Shown here piece after piece: positions 50,851 through 63,215 of a stretch of 64,000 bases of DNA. The translations under genes were made by a program, and so were the position numbers. This stretch comes from Gnetum montanum (lineage: Eukaryota > Streptophyta > Gnetopsida > Gnetales > Gnetaceae): assembly GCA_015680685.1 (NCBI GenBank), contig MNCI01004758.1:50334-114333 (forward strand), written 5' to 3'. Positions within the stretch are counted from its first letter, which is position 1, and every line of letters starts with the position of its first letter. The notes under the pieces were generated by a model. It saw only the letters and a program-made list of their open reading frames with translations, did not search any database and was not told the origin of the DNA.

Positions 50851-51125
50851 TTCGTGTGTTGGGACGATGCTGCCTTCATTTATGTCTATAAGAAACCCCC
50901 ACTTCGGACTGTGTACTCCAATCTTCATTATCATATAATTTGTTGGTTCTCCAATGAATCACCTCACTGGATATGGCATTATTGTAGTCTTGTAGGAGAG
51001 GCATGCTTGTGCGATTATGTGAATTTGTATGTGACTTTTTTGTAATTATTTCTTCCTAAAAGATATATCATTAATTTTTGTACAGCGACCTTGTATGATA
51101 TAACTAACCTAGATAACTAGCACCG

Positions 51126-51143
51126 TCCCAGGCAACGGCGCCA
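51126..51143 (-). promoter_or_regulatory. Primer binding site, tRNA-Asp
   Basis: The plus strand reads TCCCAGGCAACGGCGCCA, which equals the 3' end of plant tRNA-Asp except for one base. One base separates it from the LTR. Confidence 0.9.
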
Positions 51144-51144
51144 A

Positions 51145-52018
51145 TGATGAGCAGCAAGGTAACCCTACACTCAACCATACGAATACGAGCGTTCACACAT
51201 GATCCGGTTGAACTCTGCAGACGGGTTGTGGTATCTAGATAGTTACACGTTGATCGCAGTTCACTGTCTTCCCACCTTGACTAGTATTTGCTTTGTCACA
51301 TATGGTTTAGTCCAGAGTGAGGCGTATGATGTGATCCTAAACCAGTGCTACTCCTAGAGACAATGGAAAATAATCTTGATTAAACTAATAAACAATAGGA
51401 AATGAAGTCTAAGCTAGCCTAAGTGCGATGAGCATCTGTCCCTTAATCATCCGTACACATCTTGGACCTCGTGCACGACTAGTACTAGGATTACCAAGCG
51501 TAGATCCTAGATACGCTACTGGGTTACCAAGTAGTCACACTTAAATGCTCGTGATTAAGTTGTACTCATTCTGCAGTTAACAACAAGAATAGTAAATGAT
51601 GGTAAAGAAATATTAACTAAGAAAAGAATAAATAACAATAATAATTAAACAATTAAAACTAAGTGAATGTTGCAATGATGAAGTAATCTCGATCTTTATT
51701 TTCGGTCATGTGCACGTCCAAGTACATCACACTCGAATAAAAGTGTTGTACAATTACAAGCGTCACACTGCGAGCATGCACTTGGGAAAATAGTCTAACT
51801 CCTATGGAAACAAACTACAAGGGCTTTGCTACAACTACTACAAAGATACCTAAGTGTGGTAGGAGCACACTTATTTATAGGCAAGAACAGGCTCTACATA
51901 AACGGGGCCACATCGACACATGGAGGGATGCATCGACAGGGCCGCGTCGACACAGCTACATATATGGGGCCTCGTATACGCGGTCGAGTCAACGCATCGA
52001 CTGTATAGCGCTTCATCA
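51145..52018 (-). repeat. 5' LTR of family B element
   Basis: 874 bases, near-identical to 46187-47064. TGATGAG...CTTCATCA ends. TATA box (minus strand) at about 51890. GTCGA-rich palindromic tract at 51910-52010. Confidence 0.93.
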
Positions 52019-52023
52019 GTTAG

Positions 52024-52255
52024 CATCTCATAACTCTATTGCAAGTTACTTTGATCATTAGGCAAAGGGTTCTCTAAGGTTTTGTAGAGGTTTGAGAGGT
52101 TTTTCGAGGGTTTTACTAAGTTTTCTCAATGATAGAGGATTTTATAAGGTTTCACAAAGGGTTTTCTAAGGCTTTATTAAGGTTTTTCACAAGTAAAGGA
52201 TTTTCCAAGACTTTGTAGAGGCCTTTCTAAGGGTTTTGATTTCTTATCAAGGGCT
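52024..52255. repeat. Degenerate G/T-rich repeat
   Basis: Variants of AAGGGTTTTCTAAGG recur roughly every 18-25 bases from 52066 to 52245. It reads as a decayed tandem array beside the LTR insertion. Confidence 0.5.
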
Positions 52256-52259
52256 AGTA

Positions 52260-53525
52260 GAGTAGGTTTTACATTGTTTGGCTATTTTTATTGAGGAACT
52301 AGAAGAGTGGATTAAAGAGGTACCTCCAAATCATGGCATTAAAGTGGACTAGTCATAGATTTCACCTTTTACCTTTGCAAATAATGTAGCATCAATTGCA
52401 AATTCAAAAAGCAATGTTGCTTCAATTCAAAAAATTATGTGAATGTATAGAAATTAAGGTCAATGTTGACAAAACAAAAGTATTTATTTGTAAAACTAAT
52501 AAGAGAGATTACACTTTCCAAATAAATGACAAAAACCTTGAGATTGTGGATACATTTAGATATTTAAGAGTAGAATGCTCTTAAAATTATAAATGGAAGC
52601 CCTATGTATCATTGCAAGTTGCAAATTGTTAGAAGGTGATATATATAATGAAGAAAAATGTAGCAATCACAATATTTAGACTTAGACAAAATGAAAATAT
52701 CTTTTCCAAACAATTGTACAGTCTAAAGTGCTTAATGGATGTGTGGTGTGAGGCCTAGGTTTTGATCAAGAATCATGGAAAAAAATTGAAAATCTTCTAA
52801 AGTATTTGTTGCTCAAGTAAAATTTCAAAGTCCCATATCCAATTGTTGCCCATGCTGCACATTCATAGTCATGTTCAAAAATTTACACCTCATGCATGTA
52901 AATATTGTTAGAACTAAAACCATCCTCTACTAATAATTAATTTTCAACTTTTTGAAGAAGTGTATCTAGTGTTTTTGTTTTTCACTTCCTACCAAGAGTT
53001 GGAAGTAGTAAATGCTACCACTTAAACTTTTTAAATTAATTTTTTCAATATGATGGCCCAATGCATAGATTCCACCTATACATAGGTTGTTACCAAAAGC
53101 AAAATTATAACCATGCTTATAAGGAGAAACTTCAAAGCTACTTTGTTAGCCTAAAAGTATGTCCTAAGCACATATACCATAGATTACACAATCAAAAATC
53201 TTTTTTTTTTTTTCAAAGAAACTTCAAATTCAGTAACACATCAAACACAAACATAAGCATGAGCCTTCCAATATAAACATGAAAATATACAAGGACATGG
53301 ATGTATAAAGCTTCATAAAGGCAACCATGATCTTCTATTTCTATAACTTGAAGCATGAAAAAGTAAAGTATCATCAAACAAATTAAACAGTTGAAAATGA
53401 TTTGAAGAAATTACAAATAAACAAAGATTTAGCTTTTCATAAAGACAATTGGCAAAAAAGAAAAAAAAAACTCATGTAGCCAACCTTTTTTGTTAGAACA
53501 AGGCTAGAATGATAATGATGACTAC
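52260..53525 (+). mobile_element. LINE 3' half (RT thumb to 3' end)
   Basis: 52396-52584 encodes KLCECIEIKVNVDKTKVFICK...FQINDKNLEIVDTFRYLRVECS, the region just after the YADD box in LINE RTs (gl.VN..KT, ...YLG). The 3' end (53390-53520) encodes KDLAFHKDNWQKR and ends in an AATGATAATGATGA tail. A closely related 3' end lies at 62.15-62.32 kb. Stops and frameshifts present; the 5' half is missing. Confidence 0.75.
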
Positions 53526-54441
53526 TATTTGATCTTTCTAATTGGCCCAATTGAGTGATCCCCAACAAGGCTAGAATGATAATGATAACTACTGTTTGGT
53601 CTTTCTAATTGGTACAATTGAGTGCTCTTTTAAATACTACAGTTCTTATCTTCAGATTAGATTGCTAGAGTTTGATTCCTGTTCAACTTTTCTCATTAAG
53701 CTCCCGATGCAAAACAAGATCGTTCCAAATCCAAACATGGAAGTGTACAGTGAATGGAAATGTACAAAAATAATAATCTGAATGACTTAAAACTGAAAAG
53801 AAAAAAAAACCAAAGTTGTGAAAATTGTTGTACGATTGATGCAAATATGAGCCACGCTTAAAGACAACAGATGCAAAACTCAATTTTCATTTCTTTTGAG
53901 TGCTACCATTGAATGGAGATATCTGCCACAAGTTCCGTAGATAACATTTATTCCAAATTTTGTTTATGAAAAAGAAGTATTGAAGCAAGTTCGATAATAC
54001 CAAAAATTGCCATGTAATAATCTCCTGACAAGAAACGTTCTACAAAAAAATATTCAGCTGCATGCTTGATCAAATTGATTGCCAGTAAAATGGACAACTA
54101 ACAAGTATAATGGCTGCAATCATAACAGAAAGGACAGAGGGCAAATTCTTATCCTACAGTAGGAATTCAAACTCGATATCTCTAAACTTCTGCTCTTTTT
54201 CCCAATTTTGCAGAATCAAGGGATAGTTCTCATAAACGTAACATCTGATATAGAAATTACTGTTGCAGTAAGGTCTAGGAAATCAAATGATACAAATATA
54301 AACATACCCAAACGAGGAAAACAAATCTGAGGCGGCACAACCATCAATCTAGATAAGTGACCATGCATTTTCAGCATGTGTCAAAAATGAATAGGGTGCC
54401 ATAGTTAGTGCCCTGATATAACCTACTTGTAGTTAGCCTAT
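53526..54441. other. 3' flank of the PMT2-like gene
   Basis: No coding motif. It should include the 3' UTR (minus strand, leftwards from 54441). A near-duplicate pair of the words GGCTAGAATGATAATGATGACTACT occurs at 53502 and 53569. Confidence 0.4.
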
Positions 54442-57400
54442 TCATGAGGTTGTAGTCATATTGCCATCCACTGTCCAGTATCGTTTTACAGCAACCAACA
54501 CTTTCTCAGGTACCAAGGGGCCATCTTCATGGTCCACCATCTTGTTATCCCATCTCATACCCCCAATAATTTTTTTGACTTTGTTTAGAACATCAACATT
54601 GTCACGGAAGATAACTGCTCCTTCTGGCCTTAGGATTCGATCCATCTCAAGAAGAATGTCCTCTATATTACACCTGTTCAAAAAAAAAAAAAAAAGAGCA
54701 CCCTCGTCACTAGCTGTTCCAATAGCAAAGTGACTGAACATCATAAACATTGACCTGTACTGTAGAGTCATCACTATCAAACCATCATCACCAAAAAAGT
54801 AGAGGGAAGAAAAGTATACCACATTCAGAGAGGCATAAAGTATTGGTAAATTAAGAAATTTTCTTGGCAGCTAAAAGTTAGTGAAAACAATTATAGATTA
54901 GCATGCAACCACAAACCGAATCCATGCAATCAACATCTCTAAGAATATAAATGAATCGGAAAAAGGAAATTTCATGATGTCAGGACTTACTTGTTCTGAT
55001 ATAGGCTGAACAGCTTATATGCATGAATCAAATCATAAGTCCTTGGATATGTTGAGAAAGCTTCACACCTGTTCAAAATTAAAAAATAAAAGCTTTGCAA
55101 TTCAGAATTTTGTTCCCTGTAAACATCTTACAAAGGTGAACATATGAAACCAAATTGTTCTAATAAAAAACATAGTGTTACTTTAATAACTTGAAGAACA
55201 GTTAATTACAGTCCATGTAAACTTTAAACCCAAAATTAAGAAGTATGACCTTTCGATAGCATGAACACCAAAGATCTTGTGGTTAACAAAAGAGAAATTC
55301 AAATATTCGACCCATGATATTTAACTAGATGAACATGACATCAGAATAAGCAATAAGCATAAACTGCATATGATAAAAGCATTGTGCAGACCATTACCCT
55401 TGTAATAATTATCTAAGCACCCTATCAATTTAGGCCCTGTTCTTGTAATGCATAGTTTGGTAGCAAGTAGCAATGCATTAGTGGTATAAGCCTTGGCATA
55501 GAAACCTCAGATCACAGGTTCAATTCCAGTGGGTGACATGGAGTTATGGATTTAAAAAAATTCTATAAAAGGAATTCTGAAACTGTTCTGTCCGATAGAG
55601 CCAAGAGGGTGTGAATGGATACAAGCAAATTCAGTATTTAATAGCACCAGAAGGTAAATATTTAGCCTAAACCAGGTAGTATGCTTATACAAATAGTGTT
55701 CTAAATGTAAAGACAGTAAACCAAATTGAAATTTAACAAGCAGCTTTTGTTAGACATCATAAACACTTTCACTAATACATTGAAACCTAAATACGTTGAA
55801 GCCATCCTAGCACTATCAGTTCACAGAAAGGTTTTCTACCATTTTAATCTTTTAGATAAAATTAAAGAGCTTTCAAATTCTCTCATGCTATATATCATTT
55901 ATAGAGTTGAAATCCAAACCCTCAAAATATAAAGAGACTTCATTTTTGCTTTGATAATAAAAACATAAAAAGAATTCTGTTAAAGCAACTGAACTGCACA
56001 CGCAGAATAAAATATTATTGACACACTTGTTGTACTATCCAACAACAATGGCCTCAAAAAGAGAAAAAAGGAATACATTTAGAAAACTTAGCACATATAC
56101 AAATAAGTAGGCAACATTATAAAAATTATGCTGGGAAACTTAACAGAATAAATAAAGAAAGGCTTTTGAAGCAAACCAATATAACGGATACAATGAATTC
56201 ACGTACCAGTCATGGTAAATTCCGATGAGGCCCCTTTCATAAACCACACCTAGTGTTGAAACATTTGAAATTGTGGGGACAACATTCATGACCCAAACTT
56301 GATCAGAAGTTGCTGCTGCTGCAAAACCACCAAGCCCTGCATTCATGTCTAAGACATTGTGATACCTAACAGTTCCAATATATTTGTTGATTTTTTTGTA
56401 AGCAATAATATGTTTCTGCCATAGCTTTGTGTTGGCATTATATGACTCAGCTGTTTCTCCTTGCACTAGGCCACCAATAATTCTTGGTGGGACTGCATTT
56501 AATCTGTCTGGAAACTTTTCTAGAGTTTCGTCAACTTCAGGGATAGGGGTGATACATTTTTCCATTTTCTGATACCTGCATAAAATTAATCTTGCATGTA
56601 AAAAACCCAGATAAGAAAACAAAAGGGTGCCCAAAGCATTTAAATAGTTACGCCATGAAACAACAATTGTGAAAATGATGTGAACAGATAAAAGTTTCAA
56701 TAATTGATACTTGCCAGTGCAAATACCTATGCAAGAAAAAGGGAGTTTTGAGATATGACAAAACTTAAGGAACACATATCATCTGCTACGATTCAAGCAG
56801 ACAGTGAAGCTTGCAGGAAAGAAGTATAATCCAGAAGGTTTCATTGTAAACGTATTGCTATCGAGAAACCATCTAAAACAAGGAGAAAGGGTGCTGTGTT
56901 CCCAAAACAATGTTTGGTATTCTGCATTGCTAAAAAGATACCATCAAATAGCACACAGGTTTTAATAACTCATAACTGTGCCTATAAAAAAATAACTTTT
57001 GACCTAGAACAGCTATTAATCGCCTAAATGGGAAAAGATGAAGTTCATGGATTTCAAAGTGTGTTTGATTACACCAAGTTAGCGAACTGTCAGAGGTTTC
57101 CTAGCATTATTTAATCCACAACAATAAATCTGCAAAACGGCCAATTTTTTATAATAACTAAAATAATAAACTTAAAAATGTGAACGTAGCAGGAAAAACT
57201 CAAAACAACCAAACTACATCAAAACCAGAATAAATGCATAAAGATATGGAAATAAGAAGCACAATTAGACTTAAAACCCATTTCAAGAAATAACTAAATT
57301 AGAAAATTAGAAAAAATTACATCCAGCAATGCATACTAATTATGGAAATGTATTTACATAAAGTGCCAGCAGATTTATCTATGTCTAACAAGACAGCAAC

Positions 57401-59252
57401 AATGTTGTGAAAACTCAGAGAATATACTGCAACAGACTGAAGATTTAAATGGACAAAGGAACTATTTGGGATATTTTAAGAGTCTTTGCAATGTTCCGCA
57501 AAGCCTAAAAAAATCTGTAATATATGTCGGAGTCACCAATTTTTTCAAATAAAAATTTTTTATGTTAATTCTCATTACTACAAGAAAAAAAATTGTAAAT
57601 GTATAAAACCATGTGCACTGTAAATCAAAGGCATGAAGATAGCTTATCAATACATGCCAAATTGAATTTTCATAAGATCCCAAAAACAAAGAAAAATTAG
57701 CATAGTCCTAATAACACCAGAACAAACACTACTTCAGAAACATTTCCATTACTGTTATGAAACTGCATATTCTCTAACCACCAACAAAAATATGATCATT
57801 GCGCCCTGATGTCATGACTACTATGTATATGGAAAAATTGAGAATTTAGGACTTAACAAATATTCAAAATCATAACCATACCATGCATCATCAGGCTTAA
57901 TTGATTTGCATGTAGGAACTGCATCCGTGTTTTGTGTCTTCGGACAAGAAGCCTTGTTTTTGTTCTTTTGCCAGATAGCAAGATCTCCCTTTTCATGTAT
58001 CTTGTCCCAACACAACAGTTTAGCAATCTCTTCAATTTTCTCTTGTTCTGAACGAAGATCATTTTCTGATCTTTGCCAAGCTTGATAATTCTGTTTCCAA
58101 TGAATGGGAGGACCAGAAAGAATCCAGTATCCTCCAGGCCTCAGTACTCGATCCACTTCCATCATATATAGTCCATCTAGAAAGTAACGGCACAGGTATT
58201 ATACTAAGGATTACAACCAACAGGAATTGGACCTAAAATAATAATAAACCATCTAGAAAACTGTTACCATTTGATGACCAAGGAATCAAGCATCGAGAAC
58301 AATGTGCCATATCAAAGGCTCTGGACGGGTAAGGAAGTCTTTGTGTTCCTATAACACCAATGACAGCAGGCACACCACGCTCCAAAGCAAACTGGACCTG
58401 TGCTTCATGTGAATCCCTTGGAGCAAATGACATAGCTAAAACCCCTCTCTTTAAAAGATAAGCTCCCCAACTTGCCACCTATGCAGGATAGCGCAAAGAT
58501 TAGAATATGCAAATACATATCGAATGGTGGGGAAAGAACAAATGAAACTGAAGCTGAAATTTTATTTCAAGCCTCTGGACAAATAAAATACTAAATCTAA
58601 AACCTACCCCACATCCTGTATCCAAAGCAGTTCTCACAGTCCCATCAGTAATAGGTATAACTTCAGCCAGATCGTCAATGTACTTATCTGCACCTTGAGG
58701 AAACATTGTTCCACCACCTGGAAACTTGAAGACGTCCCCTTCAAACTGCACCCAGTTCTGAACTGCTTTCTCTACTGTAAGACTTTTGTATGGAACATTA
58801 GCATATGGCACATAGTCACGACTCTTAGGCCAAGGGAATGGATTTTTGTAACCATTAGGGGCAGGTATCAGACAATGCAATTTTTCATTTTCAGGGGGGC
58901 AATGCCTCTCTCTGTAAATCATATTGTTTCTAGGAAATGTCATGGCTCGTTTTTGATCTTGGCACGGTGTGTAATCCACATATTCAGCAGGGCATGGTTC
59001 AAAGACCTTGGAATTTGTTTCATGATTCAGGATATCACTTCCTCCGCCATGGTGAGTGTCAAAGTTGAGCGTGGTGGGCACAGTGTCACACTCTGCAAGT
59101 TTTGTCACAGCGAGTGCAATGCTGTCACCTTTCCCAAAACCGCTTTTTTGCCAGGCCCCCAAAATGTAGAAGAAGCAACACAGACCCACTACAATAAAGA
59201 TTGAAATAGAACTCCTGGTCTTGCTTTCCGATACATGTGATTTCGTCCTCAT
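54442..59252 (-). CDS. PMT2-like: PMT2-type putative methyltransferase, six coding exons, 609 aa
   Basis: Exons: 59252-58608, 58478-58268, 58176-57882, 56575-56207, 55068-54991, 54673-54442. Joined they total 1830 bases, 609 codons plus stop, with every intron GT-AG and phases agreeing. Residues 1-15 are a short cytosolic tail. About 16-36 is a hydrophobic signal anchor ([18 protein letters not shown]), so a type II Golgi membrane protein is expected. The lumenal part has [33 protein letters not shown] and [18 protein letters not shown]-binding motif [12 protein letters not shown] spans the exon 1/2 joint. [26 protein letters not shown] and a second methyltransferase-like half, [15 protein letters not shown], follow. 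Family members are putative pectin (homogalacturonan) methyltransferases; the precise substrate of this subgroup is not known to me. Length and wording match PMT2/PMT14 throughout. No stop or frameshift found. Start chosen at MRTKSH because an acceptor-like CAG lies just upstream. Confidence 0.95.
55471..55550 (+). repeat. SINE-like unit in intron 4 of the PMT2-like gene
   Basis: A-box-like TTAGTGGTATAAGC (55478) and an exact B-box-style GGTTCAATTCC (55517-55527) at tRNA-like spacing, on the strand opposite to the gene. The tail differs from the other SINE-like units. Confidence 0.5.
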
Positions 59253-59262
59253 CTTGAATCTG

Positions 59263-59973
59263 ATGGAATAACAGAAAAACAATTAACAGGTGTTTATTTT
59301 ATAATGAGCTTGCTTCAAGAGGGGAAATCTACATAAAACTTGGCTCATTAAGTATAAAGGCCGTATTTTTATTATGCAAATTTGATCGCGTAAAGATTAA
59401 AGAACATTAAGTTTTCCCAAAATATAAATCCTCTACAGTAGTAGGATAACCTTTCGTGATCTCGAAGGAACAAGCAATAGTCAACCAAAAACAGTATTTA
59501 ATCAACAGGATACCCAAGGACGCCAGAGATCCAAAGGCGACCAAGCAAAACAGAGTATAATTAAAGTTTCAATAAGTTGAGAAAAAAAAAATAAGCTATC
59601 AGAGTACCCCAGAAAGTGTGAACATTTTAAAGAAACGACGCACTGAAGCTCTAATAAAATAAACAACAGGAAGAAGATAAGTCAATAGTTCTGAGGATTC
59701 AAGACCGAAGAACATACAGATCAATGATAGACCCCTAAAATCAAAGCATACAACAGAACTATATCTACGATCTGATCGAAATCATCCAATAATGAAAGAA
59801 AACTATAAGATTTGGCAAGAACCACCTAAACATATGCCCAATGCAACGCAATGAGTGGGAAAGATTCCATCAAAATGGCAATCAACATTAATAAGCGCAG
59901 GCGCCTGTCAGACTAAAATTATAAAAATAAAAGGCTCGGAACAAAAGCAGTCAGAATTCATAAACAACTTACG
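59263..59973 (-). other. Probable 5' UTR intron of the PMT2-like gene
   Basis: A pyrimidine-rich acceptor ending CATCAG lies 10 bases before the start codon (boundary at about 59263). A strong donor-like GC/GTAAGTTG lies at about 59965-59973; another, CAG/GTGCAG, is near 60030. No coding frame continues across. Which donor is used cannot be settled from sequence alone. Confidence 0.5.
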
Positions 59974-60600
59974 CGGGGTTTGCTCATGAACACGGAAAAA
60001 ATCATCAAAAGCTAAAGAAAAGAATCTGCACCTGAAAAGCCCAAATTTACGAACAAAAAGCTTCGGCAGATCAATCCCTCTAGATAGCTATCGAATGCAC
60101 CCTGAGATCCTCAGCAGCCATGAACTTGCAAAGAGCAAACTGTAAAGCCAAACTGATGCAGAGAAGCTGAGAAGTCAGTAACAAAGGGCAACAGTGATTT
60201 GTCTGACTTCTTGCAATCTGAGTAGGCAACCTGCTGCTGCTGTTTTTTCTATATAAACGGAATGAAAGCAAAACCCAAAAAGATTAAACACAGAAACTCG
60301 GCTGGTTATTAAACCATGAACACAACTTTCGGAGAAAAAAGAAAACAACAAAGATCCTAAATGCATCAAACCCAGCACAGCAACGAGCAAGCAATACCAC
60401 AAAAACGCGTGTAAACAGGATCTGTTAATTGAGGCACAATTATTCATGCCATTGATGACGCATCAGGTTCGTTGAAGACGCTATCCATGTTTGAAACAGA
60501 AATTTGTGTGATGTGATGTCAGGGCAATTTGAAACAGGCACTTTTTGGCCACTCACAATTAATGAGACCAGTTAATAAAAACGCAGTTTTTCGTTTATTA
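59974..60600 (-). promoter_or_regulatory. Likely leader and promoter region of the PMT2-like gene
   Basis: On the minus strand a TTTATATAG box lies at about 60249-60257, followed downstream by (CAG)-type triplets (60232-60243). This would place transcription start near 60.2 kb and give a leader with one intron. No other gene reads into this interval. Motif-based only. Confidence 0.4.
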
Positions 60601-61864
60601 GATTGATTCACTACCAAAACAGTTTTTTCTCTTTTTTTTTTCACTTTGACCGCCATATTTTACCGAATCCATGACAAGAAGAATTGTCTTGCGTTGGGTT
60701 TCAAACTTTTTGCTGTTCTCTTTTTTGTTTTATCCCGAGTGACAGCCTCTTGCAACAGGATTGTCACATGCTTATTCTGTGGTTTTGCAATCTGGCTGTC
60801 ACCAAATTTAATAACGGATCTGTCTCACATTGAGAAAAGGAAAGAAAATTTTATTAAGGTTTGTTGAATAAATTTGCAGGGACAGGAATATGGAAATGGT
60901 GCGGGATCCCAGAGGGAGCACGTCAGATAGTTGAAAAGAACTTAATAAGGGTACCAGGTATGGGACCATCGAATCTGGGCACGGAATGTTTTTTGGCGTT
61001 TGTTTTGGGATTTGCCTATCTAAACCTTAGTAAATGAAATATCCGTAGGCCATGGGAGGGGCTATTACCTTATTTCTTGCTTATGAAATATCAATCTTGC
61101 ATAGTTGGATTCATTGTACGGTCTTATCTGCATCCGTCCTAGCCTGGCCATCCTTAGCACTAAATATGCTTATTCTTTGAACTTTGCTTTTCCACTTGCA
61201 CTTGCACTGAACGTGACAAGTTAGACAAGGATCCAACCATGTCATATTCTCAAGCCTGATGAGTTGGCCATAGAAAGATTTTTCGAGTTTCCTTAAGAAT
61301 TAAATTCCATATCCCAAACATGTCATAAACTTGCACCGACTGACCATAGGTTATCACTTTATAATGACATTTCAATGTACGGGTCATTAACATACTAGTT
61401 ATGACTTAACATGTTAGTTATGATCCAACAATTTGTTAAATTTTAATCATTTAAAAAAATGAAATGAAAAAAGTTACTTGTGTGTATACAAAGGTGGCTT
61501 AATTGATTATTTCATTTTATAAAAAGTATTTCTTTCCAAGGGAGTTTGTTAATTCAAGCCACAAATACCTTTACATTTTACCTTCCAAAAAAAAGTTTGT
61601 GACACTTATCTTTGAACTAAACATTAAAACTAAGATGTTCAATTTTACTAGGTAGCATTGAGTTATAAACTTCTATAAATCTTGGGGTGTACTTTTGTTT
61701 CAATTATTTTGGATTCCAATACTCCCATGCACCACCCTCTCTAATTTTTAAAGTAAGAGTCAATTATAAGGAAATAATAGTTGGTACTTTTATAGTTTAA
61801 ATCTATAAATATATAAGATTGATAGTTGTTATTTGTTATTTTAAGGGTTTTTGATTTTCCAAGC
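60601..61864. other. Upstream intergenic DNA
   Basis: Moderately complex sequence without a supported gene. A plus-strand frame at 60646-60867 is Cys/Phe-rich but resembles nothing known. Confidence 0.45.
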
Positions 61865-62110
61865 AACTTAAGTGGTTAGCTCATTGTTTCAAGAGGATGC
61901 ATAGGCAAGTAATTGGCAATTCAAGTCATATTTGAGACATTGTAAGCTAGTGATTGATGGCTTAAGTGGTTAGTTCATTATTTTGTTAGGTAAGAGGTTA
62001 TTCGACTTTTACTCTAAGTAAGCATTATTATATTTCTTTATAAGTTTTCTAATGTATTCTATTGACTGTATATCTTGGGGTTTACCTATAGTTAAATTAT
62101 TAATATGCCC
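61865..62110 (+). repeat. SINE-like dimer
   Basis: Two heads each read CTTAAGTGGTTAG(C/T)TCATT (61868 and 61962). The first has a B-box-like AATTCAAGTC (about 61918). The tail TTCTAATGTATTCTATTGACTG matches the units at 13.3 and 45.6 kb. Confidence 0.55.
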
Positions 62111-62146
62111 TTCTTCCAATACTTTAGCCATTATTATATTCCTTTT

Positions 62147-62321
62147 TCATCATCATCATCCTAGCCTTATCCCAATAAAATGGGGTTGGCTTCATCATTC
62201 TTTTTTGCCACTCACCTTTATGAAGAGCTAGATCCTTGTTTATTTTTTGTTTCTTCAAATCATTTTCGATCATTAACAAATGTCTTATTTGGCTTTCCTT
62301 TCAATAGATTTCCTGAAATAG
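62147..62321 (-). mobile_element. LINE 3' end
   Basis: The minus strand encodes KDLALHKGEWQKR and then reads AAGCCAACCCCATTTTATTGGGATAAGGCTAGG-type sequence ending in (GAT)n. This is typical of a plant LINE 3' terminus. It parallels 53390-53520. Truncated at 62321 by the LTR insertion. Confidence 0.7.
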
Positions 62322-63196
62322 TGATGAAGTGTCATTAGTCGATGCGTCGATTAGGTCACGTTGACGCGGCCCCATCGACGCAACCTTCCATGCGTCGACA
62401 TGGCCCCGTTTATGCGGAGCCTATTTCGGCCTATAAATAAGAGGGCCTTCCACCTCATTTAGGCATCTTTTAGTCAGTTGTAGCGAAGCTCTTGTAGTTT
62501 GTTCCTACAGGAGATAGAATATTTTCCAAGTGCCTGCAGTAGGTGTAAGAAAAGTGACCGACTCTTTATTCGAGCGTTGATGTATCTGAGCCCATTGGCG
62601 TGATAGCAATAAAGATGAACTCTTCAAGCATTCCTTGCAGCATTTGGACTTAGTCATTTATTGCATTCAATAGCTTAATATTTATATACTTTGATAATTA
62701 CTTAAGTTTCTCTTATTATCAGTTTAATCGCTATCATTCATTCATAGTTCATAGAAACCTTAAGTACAACCATCTCGAACGCAAACCCAACATTTGGTAA
62801 CCTAATGACGCTTAACATCTGGTAGCCCAGTAGTGTTTAGGGGATGCTCAGAACATGCCCAGAAGATGGGATCGGATACTTATGCTAGGAATAGTTAGAA
62901 TACAAATTAGGATAATTATAGATTAGATAATATTTCATTCCTTACTTTTCATACCTTAATTAGAAGCCAAAAGATAAAGTAAAAACTATAAAAAGCAGTT
63001 GCCTCAATCTCACTTAACCATTGTCATTAGATACTCACAAGTGAGGTTGAGAAGACAACGACCGTTATAACAAAGGGTTTTGCTGGTTAGAGGTCTGGTG
63101 TATGTTAAGTGCTTACAGCCTACGGAATTCGACTGAGTCACATGTGAATGCCCATGATTTGCATAGTTGGGCATAGGGGTACCTAGCCACTCATCA
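62322..63196 (+). repeat. 5' LTR, family B relative, plus strand
   Basis: TGATGAAG...CTCATCA ends, 875 bases. Near the start are TCGATGCGTCGA, CATCGACG and GCGTCGAC words, then a TATA box (TATAAATA, 62432-62439), as in the family B LTRs in mirror orientation. Left flank AATAG. The 3' LTR is outside the window. Confidence 0.88.
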
Positions 63197-63197
63197 T

Positions 63198-63215
63198 TGG
63201 CACCGTTGCAAGGGA
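63198..63215 (+). promoter_or_regulatory. Primer binding site, tRNA-Asp type
   Basis: TGGCACCGTTGCAAGGGA, 15 of 18 positions agreeing with the complement of the tRNA-Asp 3' end. Confidence 0.85.

Larger units (their letters stand above)
46187..52018 (-). mobile_element. Complete gag-only LTR retrotransposon, family B
   Basis: Two full LTRs (46187-47064 and 51145-52018) and a perfect 5-base target duplication GTTAG (46182-46186 and 52019-52023). A tRNA-Asp primer site lies inside the right LTR and a polypurine tract (GTGGGGGTT on the minus strand, 47065-47073) inside the left. The 4.1-kb interior contains gag and Pro-rich sequence but no pol. Non-autonomous and, from the LTR similarity, fairly young. 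Confidence 0.93.

Noticed and set aside
54461-54733. 90-residue plus-strand open frame
   Set aside because: Antisense to the last exon and intron 5 of the PMT2-like gene; the Lys run is the intron pyrimidine tract read backwards.
56140-56775. 211-residue minus-strand open frame taken as a separate gene
   Set aside because: It is exon 4 of the PMT2-like gene with intron sequence on both sides; splice sites and phases fit exactly.
58695-59204. 169-residue plus-strand open frame
   Set aside because: Antisense to exon 1 of the PMT2-like gene, whose sense strand carries all the family motifs.
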